Positions 22,076-29,999 of a DNA stretch of 56,449 nucleotides are shown one piece after another. Source of the DNA: Actinoplanes sp. NBRC 103695 (GTDB lineage: Bacteria; Actinomycetota; Actinomycetes; Mycobacteriales; Micromonosporaceae); the NCBI RefSeq assembly GCF_030269485.1, contig NZ_BSTL01000020.1:1-56449 (forward strand). The letters are read 5' to 3'. The notes below the pieces were generated by a model. That model saw only the letters and a program-made list of their open reading frames with translations. It did no database searches and was not told the origin of the DNA. Numbering within the stretch: the stretch's first letter is position 1; every line of letters begins with the position of its first letter. The position numbers and the translations under genes were made by a program.

Positions 22076-23413
22076 ATGATCGACTCGCTACTCGTCGCCA
22101 ACCGGGGCGAGATCGCCCGCCGCATCATCCGCACCGCGAAACGGCTCGGCATCCGCACGATCGCCGTCCACTCCGAGCCGGACGCCGGGATGCCGTTCGT
22201 GCTGGAGGCCGACGAGTCGGTCGCGATCGGCCCGGCGGCGCCCGCCCAGAGCTACCGCAACGCCGACGCGATCCTCGCCGCCGCCACGTCCACCGGCGCC
22301 AAGGCGATCCATCCCGGCTACGGCTTCCTCAGCGAGAACGCGGACTTCGCCCGTACCGTCGAAGCCAACGGCCTGGTGTGGGTCGGGCCCGGCGCCGACG
22401 CGATCAGCGCGATGGGCGACAAGATCAACGCGCGCAACCTGATGGCCGCGGCGGGCGTGCCGGTCGCGCCGGGCACCCAGGACCCGGCCGCCTCGGCCGA
22501 CGAAGCGGTCGCGGCCGCGAGCGGGATCGGCTATCCGGTGATGGTCAAGGCCTCGGCGGGCGGTGGCGGCATGGGCATGGCGGTGGCCGAGGACGAGGCC
22601 GGGCTGCGCAAGGCCTTCGACCAGATCTCCGCGTTCGCGGAGCGGACCTTCGGCGACGGCTCGGTGCTCCTGGAGCGCTATTTCCCTCGCGTACGCCACG
22701 TCGAGGTGCAGATCCTCGGCCTGGCCGACGGCCGGGTGGTCGCCTTGAGCGAGCGTGAGTGCTCGGTGCAGCGGCGCAACCAGAAACTCCTCGAGGAGGC
22801 GCCGTCCCCGGCGGTGAGCCCGGAACTGCGGGAACGCTTCCTGGCCGCCGCGGTGCTCGCCGGCGAGGCGGTCGGCTACCGCAACGCGGGCACCGTCGAG
22901 TGCCTGCTCGACCCGGCCACCGGCGAGTTCTTCTTCCTCGAGATGAACACCCGGCTCCAGGTCGAGCACCCGATCACCGAGCTGATCCACGGCATCGACC
23001 TGGTCGAGGAGCAGCTGCGGATCGCGAGCGGGCTGCCGCCGGCCTTCGACCCGGACGCGCTGGCCGCCACCGGCCACGCGATCGAGCTCCGGGTGAACGC
23101 CGAGGACCCGAAACGGTTCTTCCCCGGCCCGGGCCACATCACGACGTGGGTCGAGCCGACCGGCGACGGTGTCCGGGTCGACTCCGGGTACGCCCCCGAT
23201 CTGACCGTGACGCCGCACTACGACTCGCTGATGGCAAAGCTCATCGTGCACGGCGCCGACCGTGCCGCCGCGATCGCCAAGGCCCGTGACGCGGTCGCCG
23301 GCTTCCAGATCGCCGGGCCGAAGAACAACCTGCCGTTCTTCGTCGAGCTGCTCGACAACCCCGAGTTCATCAGCGGGGACTACGACACGGGCATCGTCTC
23401 CCGAATGAGGTGA
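22076..23413 (+). CDS. Biotin carboxylase subunit of an acyl-CoA carboxylase (no BCCP domain)
   Basis: A 445-residue biotin carboxylase. It has the N-terminal MIDSLLVANRGEIARRIIR block, the ATP-grasp glycine loop SAGGGGMGMAV near residues 160-170, LLERYFPRVRHVEVQ, the carboxylase signature EMNTRLQVEHPITE near residue 287-300, and the C-terminal domain ending just after FQIAGPKNNL. It uses ATP and bicarbonate to carboxylate biotin. Alpha subunits for 3-methylcrotonyl-, geranyl- or propionyl-CoA carboxylases normally continue for 200 or more residues with a biotin carrier ending in EAMKM. That part is missing here, and no carrier gene is seen in the window. ATG 22076 starts one base after the TetR stop. 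Confidence 0.92.
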   Translation: MIDSLLVANRGEIARRIIRTAKRLGIRTIAVHSEPDAGMPFVLEADESVAIGPAAPAQSYRNADAILAAATSTGAKAIHPGYGFLSENADFARTVEANGLVWVGPGADAISAMGDKINARNLMAAAGVPVAPGTQDPAASADEAVAAASGIGYPVMVKASAGGGGMGMAVAEDEAGLRKAFDQISAFAERTFGDGSVLLERYFPRVRHVEVQILGLADGRVVALSERECSVQRRNQKLLEEAPSPAVSPELRERFLAAAVLAGEAVGYRNAGTVECLLDPATGEFFFLEMNTRLQVEHPITELIHGIDLVEEQLRIASGLPPAFDPDALAATGHAIELRVNAEDPKRFFPGPGHITTWVEPTGDGVRVDSGYAPDLTVTPHYDSLMAKLIVHGADRAAAIAKARDAVAGFQIAGPKNNLPFFVELLDNPEFISGDYDTGIVSRMR

Positions 23414-23417
23414 ACGC

Positions 23418-24296
23418 ATGAGTGCCATCTCGATCCGCGAGGTCGCGCCGCGCGACGGGCTGCAGAACGAGGAGCCTGTCCCGGCCGACAGCAAGGTCCA
23501 GCTGATCGACGCGCTGGGCGGCACCGGCGTGCGCCGGATCGAGGCGGTGTCGTTCGTGCACCCCAGGGCGATCCCGCAGATGGCCGACGCCGACGAGGTC
23601 TGGGCGCGGGTGACGAAACGGCCGGATATCCGCTATTCGGCGCTGATCCCCAACACCCGTGGCGCGCAGCGGGCGATCGCGGCCGGCTTCCGTGAGATCG
23701 AGGTCGTCGTCTCGGCCAGTGACACCCACAACCGGCGCAACCTCAACCGGTCCACCGAGGAGTCGCTGGACGACATCACCGGCCTGATCCCGTTGGTGCA
23801 CGAGGCCGGCGCCACGCTCGAGGTGATCGTGGCGACCAGCTTCGGCTGCCCGTTCGAGGGCGACATCGACCCGGACAGGGTGGCCGGCATCGTGGCCCGG
23901 GTCCGTGCGGACGGCGCGGACCGGATCGCCTTCGGCGACACCACCGGGATGGCCACGCCGCGGCGGGTCCGTGACCTGTTGTCGGCCGTACGCCCGGACC
24001 TGCTGCACTTCCACAACACCCGGGGGACGGGGCTGGCGAACATCCTCACCGCACTGGACCTCGGGGTGACCGAGTTCGACGCCAGTGTCGGCGGGATCGG
24101 CGGCTGCCCGTACGCGCCGGGCGCCTCCGGCAATGTGGCCACCGAGGAGGTGGTGCACATGCTGCACGACATGGGCCTGGATACCGGAATCGACCTGGAC
24201 GCTCTGATCGAGGTCGCCGAGTCGGCCGAGAAACTGCTCGGCAAGCAGTTGCCTTCGGGAGTTCTCCGCGCCGGTCCCCGCACCCGAACCGTCTAA
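23418..24296 (+). CDS. Hydroxymethylglutaryl-CoA lyase
   Basis: A 292-residue HMGL-family TIM-barrel lyase that splits HMG-CoA into acetyl-CoA and acetoacetate, the last step of leucine breakdown. Seen are the metal/catalytic start EVAPRDGLQNE (residues 8-18), the FVHPRAIPQM block, HFHNTRG with two metal-binding His residues, and the signature GIGGCPYAPGASGN near 225-238 with the catalytic Cys. Four bases separate it from the biotin carboxylase, so the two are in one operon. It marks the cluster as leucine/isovalerate or related branched acyl catabolism. Confidence 0.93.
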   Translation: MSAISIREVAPRDGLQNEEPVPADSKVQLIDALGGTGVRRIEAVSFVHPRAIPQMADADEVWARVTKRPDIRYSALIPNTRGAQRAIAAGFREIEVVVSASDTHNRRNLNRSTEESLDDITGLIPLVHEAGATLEVIVATSFGCPFEGDIDPDRVAGIVARVRADGADRIAFGDTTGMATPRRVRDLLSAVRPDLLHFHNTRGTGLANILTALDLGVTEFDASVGGIGGCPYAPGASGNVATEEVVHMLHDMGLDTGIDLDALIEVAESAEKLLGKQLPSGVLRAGPRTRTV

Positions 24297-24416
24297 TTAC
24301 CGCCCCGACTATTTTTCCTATTTGTCGGCGTGACCCCGCCTCTGTCTTTTCGTTACCCATACCGAGTGGCCGATATCGGGCTACCGGCGGGCAAACCATG
24401 ACGAGGGGCGGACCAA

Positions 24417-25454
24417 ATGGCGGGGTGGGTGGTCGAGCGCAAGCCGCGCATGACGCTCGCGTCGTCCGGGTCGCCCACCAGCGTCTCGGCCTCGCCCATG
24501 CCGCCCCAGAGCCAGGGGGCGGAGCGGCGCGGACGGCGTTGGGCCTTGCGGGCGATCGTCATCGGTGGACTGGCCGGTGCCGCGTGGCTGCTCACCGGAT
24601 CCGCCGCCCAGGCCGCCGACCGTGACCCGGCGACGGAGACGTCGTCGCTGCTCGGTGCGGTGGTGAACGGCGGAGATGCGCCGGTGGTGAACCGGGTCCT
24701 GCAGGCGGCCGCCCAGCCGCTGGACACGGCCCGACCGGCGACCAAGAACAAGCACAGGAAGCACCGAGGCGTCACCTCCGTCCTCGACGCGCCGGTCCGG
24801 GTGCTCACCCGTCCGGTCGTCGACACGGTCGACAAGGTGACCCACGGCGAGAGCGACGCGGCGCCCGTGCTCGGCGCGGCAGGCCACGTCGTCCGGGATC
24901 TGACCGGCCCCAGCCGTCTCACCGACGGCGCCACGGATCCCGAGCAGCTCGCCCCGGTGGCCGCAGCGCCCACCCGGACCACGGACCCGGTCTCCGACAC
25001 GACCCAGGACGACCTTCCGGTCGCGCCTGAGGTGGCGGAACCCGTGGCACCGCGTCCGGTTCCCGCAGCGGCGGCCGACCGGATCGCGGACGTCGTACCA
25101 GTGACGACGCACGCCGGCGCGCGGCACCTGATCGTCACCGAGCGGCACGACCCCCACCGCCCCGCCTCCGTCCTCAACCGGATGGAAGACGGGGTTGTGG
25201 CGGCTGTCGCGACGGATACCGTCCGGGACACCACGCCGGGTGGCGGCGATCTCCCCGCATCCCCGCGGGTGCAGTTCGGGGCACTCAGCGGCATCTCGAC
25301 CAGCGCGTCGGGAGCTCCGACGGAGGGTGGCTCCGCAGCCTTCCTTCCGGCCGCGGTCGCGAGCGGCGTGATGGCCTCCCATCAGCTGCTCCGGGCGACC
25401 GATGTCGAGGTCCGGCGGTTCGACGCCGAGGCACCGACCGTCTCACCTGACTGA
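24417..25454 (+). CDS. Secreted or membrane-anchored hypothetical protein
   Basis: A 345-residue exported protein of unknown function. An N-terminal 40-residue cytoplasmic stretch ends in a basic patch (RRGRRWALRA) ahead of a hydrophobic core at about 46-62 (IVIGGLAGAAWLLTG). A signal-peptidase-like site follows at AAQAAD. The patch has a passing resemblance to twin-Arg signals. The mature part is Ala/Pro/Thr/Val-rich and probably disordered, with a short basic cluster KNKHRKHRG. There is no LPxTG or LAxTG sorting signal. ATG 24417 was chosen; a second ATG at codon 12 would shorten the leader. Lying just before the chaplin-like gene suggests a cell-surface role during development, an inference from position only. 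Confidence 0.72.
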   Translation: MAGWVVERKPRMTLASSGSPTSVSASPMPPQSQGAERRGRRWALRAIVIGGLAGAAWLLTGSAAQAADRDPATETSSLLGAVVNGGDAPVVNRVLQAAAQPLDTARPATKNKHRKHRGVTSVLDAPVRVLTRPVVDTVDKVTHGESDAAPVLGAAGHVVRDLTGPSRLTDGATDPEQLAPVAAAPTRTTDPVSDTTQDDLPVAPEVAEPVAPRPVPAAAADRIADVVPVTTHAGARHLIVTERHDPHRPASVLNRMEDGVVAAVATDTVRDTTPGGGDLPASPRVQFGALSGISTSASGAPTEGGSAAFLPAAVASGVMASHQLLRATDVEVRRFDAEAPTVSPD

Positions 25455-25693
25455 GTGACCGCCGCCTCGTGCGGCGACTCCGGCCCGATTCCCAGACCGT
25501 TTGCGCACAAGCGGCGAATCGAATTCCGGCCGGGCCTTCGTCACATCACCGCTGTGGGCGCACGTCGACAAGCGGAGTCAGGTCCGAAGAATTCAGCCCA
25601 GGCACCGCTGCGCCCCGACGCACCCTGTTCCGGAAACGCCCAATTGAATACGTGCACCATTCTGCTGACATTTTGGAAAGGCATTTCTTTCTC
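25455..25693. other. Leader region of the chaplin-like gene
   Basis: A 239-base gap, less GC-rich than its flanks. AT-rich boxes cluster between 25500 and 25690, and GGAAAGG lies 12 bases before the ATG as a ribosome binding site. A promoter for a developmental sigma factor (BldN type in Streptomyces chaplins) would be expected here, but I cannot pick out its hexamers with confidence. Confidence 0.4.
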
Positions 25694-26974
25694 ATGAAGA
25701 CTTGGGTTCGCAAGACTCTGAGCGTTGGCGTCCTGGCTGCCGGCGCCCTGTTGTTCACCTCGACGGCGGCCCACGCCGGCGGCGGAGTCTCGCAGGACAC
25801 GCAGGACAACTTCGGTCTCGGCAACGGCATCCAGGCCGCGGCACCGATCAACATCGGCGGCAACATCTGCGGCAACTCGATCGCCGCCCTCGGCCTGGCG
25901 AACGCCCAGGGCGCCTGCGGGAACGTGTTCGAGAGCGGCCCGTACAAGCAGAACTCGAAGAAGAACTACGGTGCGCTGAACGGCGCCCAGGTTCTGCTGC
26001 CGATCAACGGTGGGCTCAACGTCACCGGTAACGCGATCTCCGCGCTCGGTGCGGCGAACGCGGCCGGCGTCAGCAACAACCAGTTCGGTGGCAAGGGCAA
26101 GGGCAACAAGCACAAGGAGAGCGCCACCACCGAGAAGAAGGGTGGCGGCAACCCGACGCAGCAGACCTCCGGCAACTACGGCCTGCTCAACGGCCTGCAG
26201 CTGTACGCCCCGGTGAACCTGGGCGCGAACGTCTGCGGCAACTCGGTCTCCGTCCTCGGCCTCTCCAACGCCCAGGCCGCCTGCTGGAACTTCTTCGGCG
26301 ACAAGGGCAAGGGCAAGGGCAAGAAGGAGAGCGGCATCACCCAGAGCACCTGGGACAACTACGGCGCTCTGAACGCGCTGCAGATCGCCGCGCCGGTGAA
26401 CGCGCTCGCCAACGTGACCGGCAACGCCGCGACCGTGGGCGGCCTGGCCAACGCCGCTGGTGCCTCGCAGAACCACGCCGAGAAGGGCAAGGGCGGCGGT
26501 AACGACGGCATCACGCAGGACTCGCACGGCAACGTCGGTGCGCTGAACGGCGCGCAGATCGCGGCCCCGATCGACCTGGGCCTCAACGTCTGCGGCAACT
26601 CGCTGGGCATCCTCGGCGCCGCCAACGCCGCTGCCAACTGCGGCAACGACTTCGACGGCAACGGCGGTCACCAGGGTGGCGGCAACGGTGGCAACAACGG
26701 CGGTCACCACGGTGGCGGCAACGGCCACGGCGACCACGACGGTGACAACGACGGTGACAACGACGGCGATGGCGACCACGACGGCGACTACGACCCGGAT
26801 GGCGACCACGACGGCGACTACTCGCCCGACGGTGACGCCGATGGCGACTACGGCGACGAGCCCCGCACGAACCAGGCCCACGGCAAGTCCGCCGAGGGTC
26901 TCACCAAGGGTCTGAACACCAACGACTCGAGCGTCGGCGGCCTCACCGGCGGCCTGCTCAAGACCCTGGGCTGA
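25694..26974 (+). CDS. Chaplin-like five-repeat secreted protein with Asp/Gly tail
   Basis: A 426-residue secreted protein. The signal peptide is residues 1-28 (cut after AAHA). Five chaplin-like modules follow at about 36-78, 88-128, 158-199, 220-260 and 277-318, each built on (D/N)NYGxLNGxQ, then a Pro-Ile/Val-Asn-rich strand, then N(V/I)CGNS or NVTGNA, then LGxxNAxxxC. Modules 1, 3 and 5 keep the Cys pair (59/75, 181/197, 300/316); modules 2 and 4 have lost both. Linkers are KGKG-rich. After module 5 come a Gly/Asn/His-rich stretch (321-347) and an acidic tail with many DGD/DGDY units (348-388), like a Ca-binding Asp ladder. Streptomyces chaplins form amyloid coats on aerial hyphae. No sortase signal ends the protein. 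Confidence 0.88.
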   Translation: MKTWVRKTLSVGVLAAGALLFTSTAAHAGGGVSQDTQDNFGLGNGIQAAAPINIGGNICGNSIAALGLANAQGACGNVFESGPYKQNSKKNYGALNGAQVLLPINGGLNVTGNAISALGAANAAGVSNNQFGGKGKGNKHKESATTEKKGGGNPTQQTSGNYGLLNGLQLYAPVNLGANVCGNSVSVLGLSNAQAACWNFFGDKGKGKGKKESGITQSTWDNYGALNALQIAAPVNALANVTGNAATVGGLANAAGASQNHAEKGKGGGNDGITQDSHGNVGALNGAQIAAPIDLGLNVCGNSLGILGAANAAANCGNDFDGNGGHQGGGNGGNNGGHHGGGNGHGDHDGDNDGDNDGDGDHDGDYDPDGDHDGDYSPDGDADGDYGDEPRTNQAHGKSAEGLTKGLNTNDSSVGGLTGGLLKTLG

Positions 26975-27003
26975 CTTTCTCGCACCACCTGATGGTCACG
27001 GGT

Positions 27004-27127
27004 CGCACCGGTCCCGGGTGCGGCCCGAGCCGGTGCCCTTGCGGCACCGGATAAAGCCGGCGCTCCTCCACAGCGCCGGTAGCAGGAAACGGAAGGGAGC
27101 CTCCGCAGCCGGCGGAGGCTCCCTTCC
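27004..27127 (+). terminator. Cluster of three hairpins after the chaplin-like gene
   Basis: Three successive hairpins: CGCACC/GGTGCG (27004-27022), CCGGTGCC/GGCACCGG (27030-27050) and a perfect 16-base stem from 27091-27106 paired with 27112-27127 around a 5-base loop. The last is a strong intrinsic-type terminator, though without a long T run, as usual in this GC range. It insulates the carboxyltransferase operon from the secreted-protein gene. Confidence 0.82.
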
Positions 27128-27150
27128 GGCATTGGGCGAGCTAAGCTACC

Positions 27151-27166
27151 CTAACGATCGTTCAGG
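27151..27166. promoter_or_regulatory. Candidate TetR operator 2, upstream of carboxyltransferase
   Basis: CTAACGATCGTTCAGG, with the perfect palindrome AACGATCGTT at its centre, 20 bases upstream of the carboxyltransferase ATG and just after the terminator. It is the reverse-complement match of the site at 21413 and lies where a repressor would block transcription. Confidence 0.72.
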
Positions 27167-27186
27167 AAGCGACGTCAGGGGGCTTG

Positions 27187-28707
27187 ATGACCGACGAGCT
27201 GGAGCAGGTTCGCAAACGGGTCGAGGCGGGTGGCGCCGAGCGTTACCACGCGGCCAACGCGGCGAAGGGCAAACTCTTCGCCCGCGAGCGGATCGCGCTG
27301 CTCACCGACGAGGGCTCGTTCGTCGAGGACGGGCTGTTCGCCAACAGTCTCGCCGAGGGTCTGCCCGCGGACGGTGTGATCACCGGAAACGCCACGATCG
27401 ACGGGCGGCCGGTCTGCGTGATGGCGAACGACTCGACGGTCAAGGCGGGCTCCTGGGGCGCCCGTACCGTCGAGAAGATCATCCGCATCATCGAGCGGGC
27501 GTACGCGAACGGCGTACCCATGGTCTATCTCGTCGACTCGGCCGGCGCGCGCATCACCGACCAGGTCGACCTCTTCCCCGGGCGCCGTGGCGCCGGGAAG
27601 ATCTTCCACAACCAGGTCAAGGCCTCCGGCTCGATCCCGCAGGTCTGCGCGCTGTTCGGGCCGTCCGCCGCGGGCGGGGCCTACATCCCGGCGTTCTGCG
27701 ACGTGGTCGCGATGGTCGAGGGCAACGCCAGCATGTACCTCGGCTCCGACCGGATGGTCGAGATGGTCACCGGGGAGAAGACGACGCTCGAGGCGATGGG
27801 CGGCGCCCGGGTGCACTGCACCGAGTCCGGCGTCGGCCACTTCCTCTGCAAGACCGAGCAGGACGCGCTTGAGGTGGTCCGCAACTACCTCTCCTACCTG
27901 CCCCCCAACTGGGAGAACAAGCCGCCCGCCCGAGAGGTGGCAGGGCCGGCCACTGTTGACCTCGAGGCGCTGGTCCCGGTCAGCGAGCGCCAGGCGTTCG
28001 ACATGCGCAAGTACGTGAAGGGCATCGTCGACGAGGGCTCGTACTTCGAGATCCAGGCGCTCTGGGCGAAAGAGCTGACCGTCGGCTTCGCGCGGCTGAA
28101 CGGCGAGGTCGTCGGGGTGGTCGGCAACAACTCGATGTTCAAGGGCGGCGTGCTCTTCGTCGACTCGGCGGACAAGGCGAGCCGCTTCGTGCAGCTGTGC
28201 GACGCGTTCAACGTCCCGCTGCTGTTCCTCTCCGACGTGCCCGGGTTCATGGTCGGAACGGCGGTCGAGAAACAGGGCATCATCCGGCACGGCGCCAAGA
28301 TGATCACGGCGATCAGCGAAGCCACCGTACCCAAGATCTGTGTCGTGGTCCGGAAGGCCTACGGCGCCGGGCTGTACGCGATGGCCGGCCCCGGCTTCGA
28401 GCCGGACGCGACGATCGCGCTGCCCACCGCCAAGATCGCGGTGATGGGCGCGGACGCGGCCGTCAACGCGGTGTACGCCAACAAGATCGCGGCGATCGAG
28501 GACGAGGCCGAGCGGGCCGAGTTCGTCGCCGCCAGGCGCGCCGAGTACGAGCGCGACATCGACATCATGCGGCTGGCCTCCGAGCTCGTGATCGACACGA
28601 TCGTGAAGCCCGCTGACCTGCGCGATGAGCTGATCCGCCGGTTCGCGGCAGCTTCAGGGAAAGAACGTTCGTTCTCGCGGCGCCGGCACGGCGTCACACC
28701 GGTGTAA
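27187..28707 (+). CDS. Acyl-CoA carboxylase carboxyltransferase (beta) subunit
   Basis: A 506-residue crotonase-fold carboxyltransferase of the methylcrotonyl/geranyl/propionyl-CoA class, which moves CO2 from carboxybiotin to the acyl-CoA. The N-terminal half has YLVDSAGARITDQVDLFPGR and FGPSAAGGAYIPAFCD with the first oxyanion glycines; the C-terminal half has FLSDVPGFMVGTAVEKQGIIRHGAKM and AYGAGLYAMAGPGFEPD. The length is that of a complete subunit. ATG 27187 is preferred to the adjacent TTG at 27184. It is preceded by an operator-like palindrome and followed after 11 bases by the acyl-CoA dehydrogenase gene. Its biotin carboxylase partner is probably at 22076, beyond the two secreted-protein genes. 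Confidence 0.93.
   Translation: MTDELEQVRKRVEAGGAERYHAANAAKGKLFARERIALLTDEGSFVEDGLFANSLAEGLPADGVITGNATIDGRPVCVMANDSTVKAGSWGARTVEKIIRIIERAYANGVPMVYLVDSAGARITDQVDLFPGRRGAGKIFHNQVKASGSIPQVCALFGPSAAGGAYIPAFCDVVAMVEGNASMYLGSDRMVEMVTGEKTTLEAMGGARVHCTESGVGHFLCKTEQDALEVVRNYLSYLPPNWENKPPAREVAGPATVDLEALVPVSERQAFDMRKYVKGIVDEGSYFEIQALWAKELTVGFARLNGEVVGVVGNNSMFKGGVLFVDSADKASRFVQLCDAFNVPLLFLSDVPGFMVGTAVEKQGIIRHGAKMITAISEATVPKICVVVRKAYGAGLYAMAGPGFEPDATIALPTAKIAVMGADAAVNAVYANKIAAIEDEAERAEFVAARRAEYERDIDIMRLASELVIDTIVKPADLRDELIRRFAAASGKERSFSRRRHGVTPV
28662..28675. promoter_or_regulatory. Candidate TetR operator 3, inside carboxyltransferase 3' end
   Basis: AGAACGTTCGTTCT contains AACGTTCGTT, close to the core of the other sites, and lies 43 bases before the acyl-CoA dehydrogenase start. 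It may be an internal control point, or a chance match in coding sequence. Confidence 0.4.
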
Positions 28708-28718
28708 GGGAGCACGTC

Positions 28719-29876
28719 ATGGTCGACTTCCGGCTCAGTGAGGAGCAGGAGGCCCTGCGCGAGAGCGTGCGGGAGTTCGCGCGCGAGCAGGTCGCCCCGG
28801 TCATCGCCAAGTACTACGAGCAGCACACCTTCCCGTACGACCTGGTCCGCCAGATGGGCAAGATGGGCCTGTTCGGCCTGCCCTTTCCGGAGGAGCACGG
28901 CGGCATGGGCGGCGACTACTTCGCGCTCTGCATCGCGCTCGAGGAACTGGCCCGGGTCGACAGCTCCGTCGCGGTCACCCTGGAGGCGGGGGTCTCGCTG
29001 GGTGCCATGCCGATCCACCGCTTCGGTACGCCGGAGCAGAAGGCCCGCTGGCTGCCGCAACTGTGCAGCGGTGAGGCCCTGGCGGCCTTCGGTCTCACCG
29101 AGCCGGGCTTCGGCTCGGACGCCGGTGGCACCACCACCCGGGCGCGGCTGGACGACGCCACCGGCGAGTGGGTGATCAACGGCACCAAGGCGTTCATCAC
29201 CAACTCCGGCACCGACATCACGACCATGGTCACGGTCATGGCGGTGACCGGCGTGAATTCGGACGGCAGCAAGGAACTGTCCACGATCATCGTGCCGTCC
29301 GGGACGCCTGGCTTCGCGGTCGCGCCGGCCTACGACAAGGTCGGCTGGTGCGCCTCGGACACCCACGAGCTGTCCTTCGACGAGGTCCGGGTGCCGGCCG
29401 CGAACCTGCTCGGCGAGCGTGGCCGCGGCTTCGCCCAGTTCCTGCGGATCCTCGACGAGGGCCGGATCGCGATCGCGGCGCTCTCCGTCGGTCTGGCTCA
29501 GGGCTGCGTGGACGAGTCCGTGGCGTACGCGAATCAGCGTGAGGCCTTCGGCCGGAAGATCGGCAACTTCCAGGCCGTCCAGTTCATGATCGCGGACATG
29601 GAGTTGCGGGCGCACACCGCGCGGCTGGCCTACTACGACGCGGCTGCCCGGATGCTCGCCGGCGAGGACTTCAAGGCCAAGGCGGCGGTGGCCAAGCTGC
29701 ACGCCAGCAACGCGGCCATGGACAACGCCCGCTACGCCACCCAGGTGCACGGCGGCTACGGCTTCATGAACGAGTCGGCGGTCGGCCGCTTCTACCGGGA
29801 CGCCAAGATCCTGGAGGTCGGCGAGGGTACGTCCGAGGTGCAGCGGATGCTCATCGCACGCAGCCTGGGACTCTGA
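28719..29876 (+). CDS. Acyl-CoA dehydrogenase
   Basis: A 385-residue FAD-dependent acyl-CoA dehydrogenase. FAD/substrate segments are AAFGLTEPGFGSDAGG near residues 125-140, VINGTKAFITNSG near 150-163 and QAVQFMIADMELRAHTARL (with FGRKIGNF before it). The C-terminal VHGGYGFMNE and LEVGEGTSEVQR place a catalytic-type Glu at about residue 369, the position used by short-chain and isobutyryl/2-methylacyl enzymes. The isovaleryl class uses a different position, so the exact substrate is open. GTAAGGGAG precedes ATG 28719. It is in one operon with the carboxyltransferase and probably supplies its enoyl-CoA substrate. Confidence 0.94.
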   Translation: MVDFRLSEEQEALRESVREFAREQVAPVIAKYYEQHTFPYDLVRQMGKMGLFGLPFPEEHGGMGGDYFALCIALEELARVDSSVAVTLEAGVSLGAMPIHRFGTPEQKARWLPQLCSGEALAAFGLTEPGFGSDAGGTTTRARLDDATGEWVINGTKAFITNSGTDITTMVTVMAVTGVNSDGSKELSTIIVPSGTPGFAVAPAYDKVGWCASDTHELSFDEVRVPAANLLGERGRGFAQFLRILDEGRIAIAALSVGLAQGCVDESVAYANQREAFGRKIGNFQAVQFMIADMELRAHTARLAYYDAAARMLAGEDFKAKAAVAKLHASNAAMDNARYATQVHGGYGFMNESAVGRFYRDAKILEVGEGTSEVQRMLIARSLGL

Positions 29877-29889
29877 GCGACCGTTAAGT
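29874..29889. promoter_or_regulatory. Candidate TetR operator 4, between dehydrogenase and STAND genes
   Basis: TGAGCGACCGTTAAGT overlaps the dehydrogenase stop codon and shares GCGACCGTTAAG with the 21413 site. It is 110 bases upstream of the STAND regulator and could bring that gene under the same repressor. Confidence 0.5.
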
Positions 29890-29999
29890 TTCTCGCTGGG
29901 TAACTTTCCTGTCGTAATTCCGACCCAAGCACGCCCGATCCCGGACAACCTGCCGATAGCGGGCTGCATGCATCGATCGAGATGCCTAGGTTTCTACCC

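Noticed and set aside
20236..22158. 640-codon minus-strand frame
   Set aside because: His/Arg/Val-rich shadow of the helical partner and TetR genes; no family motif.
25541..26881. 446-codon minus-strand frame
   Set aside because: Val/Ala/Arg-rich antisense of the chaplin-like gene, whose signal peptide and modules are clear.
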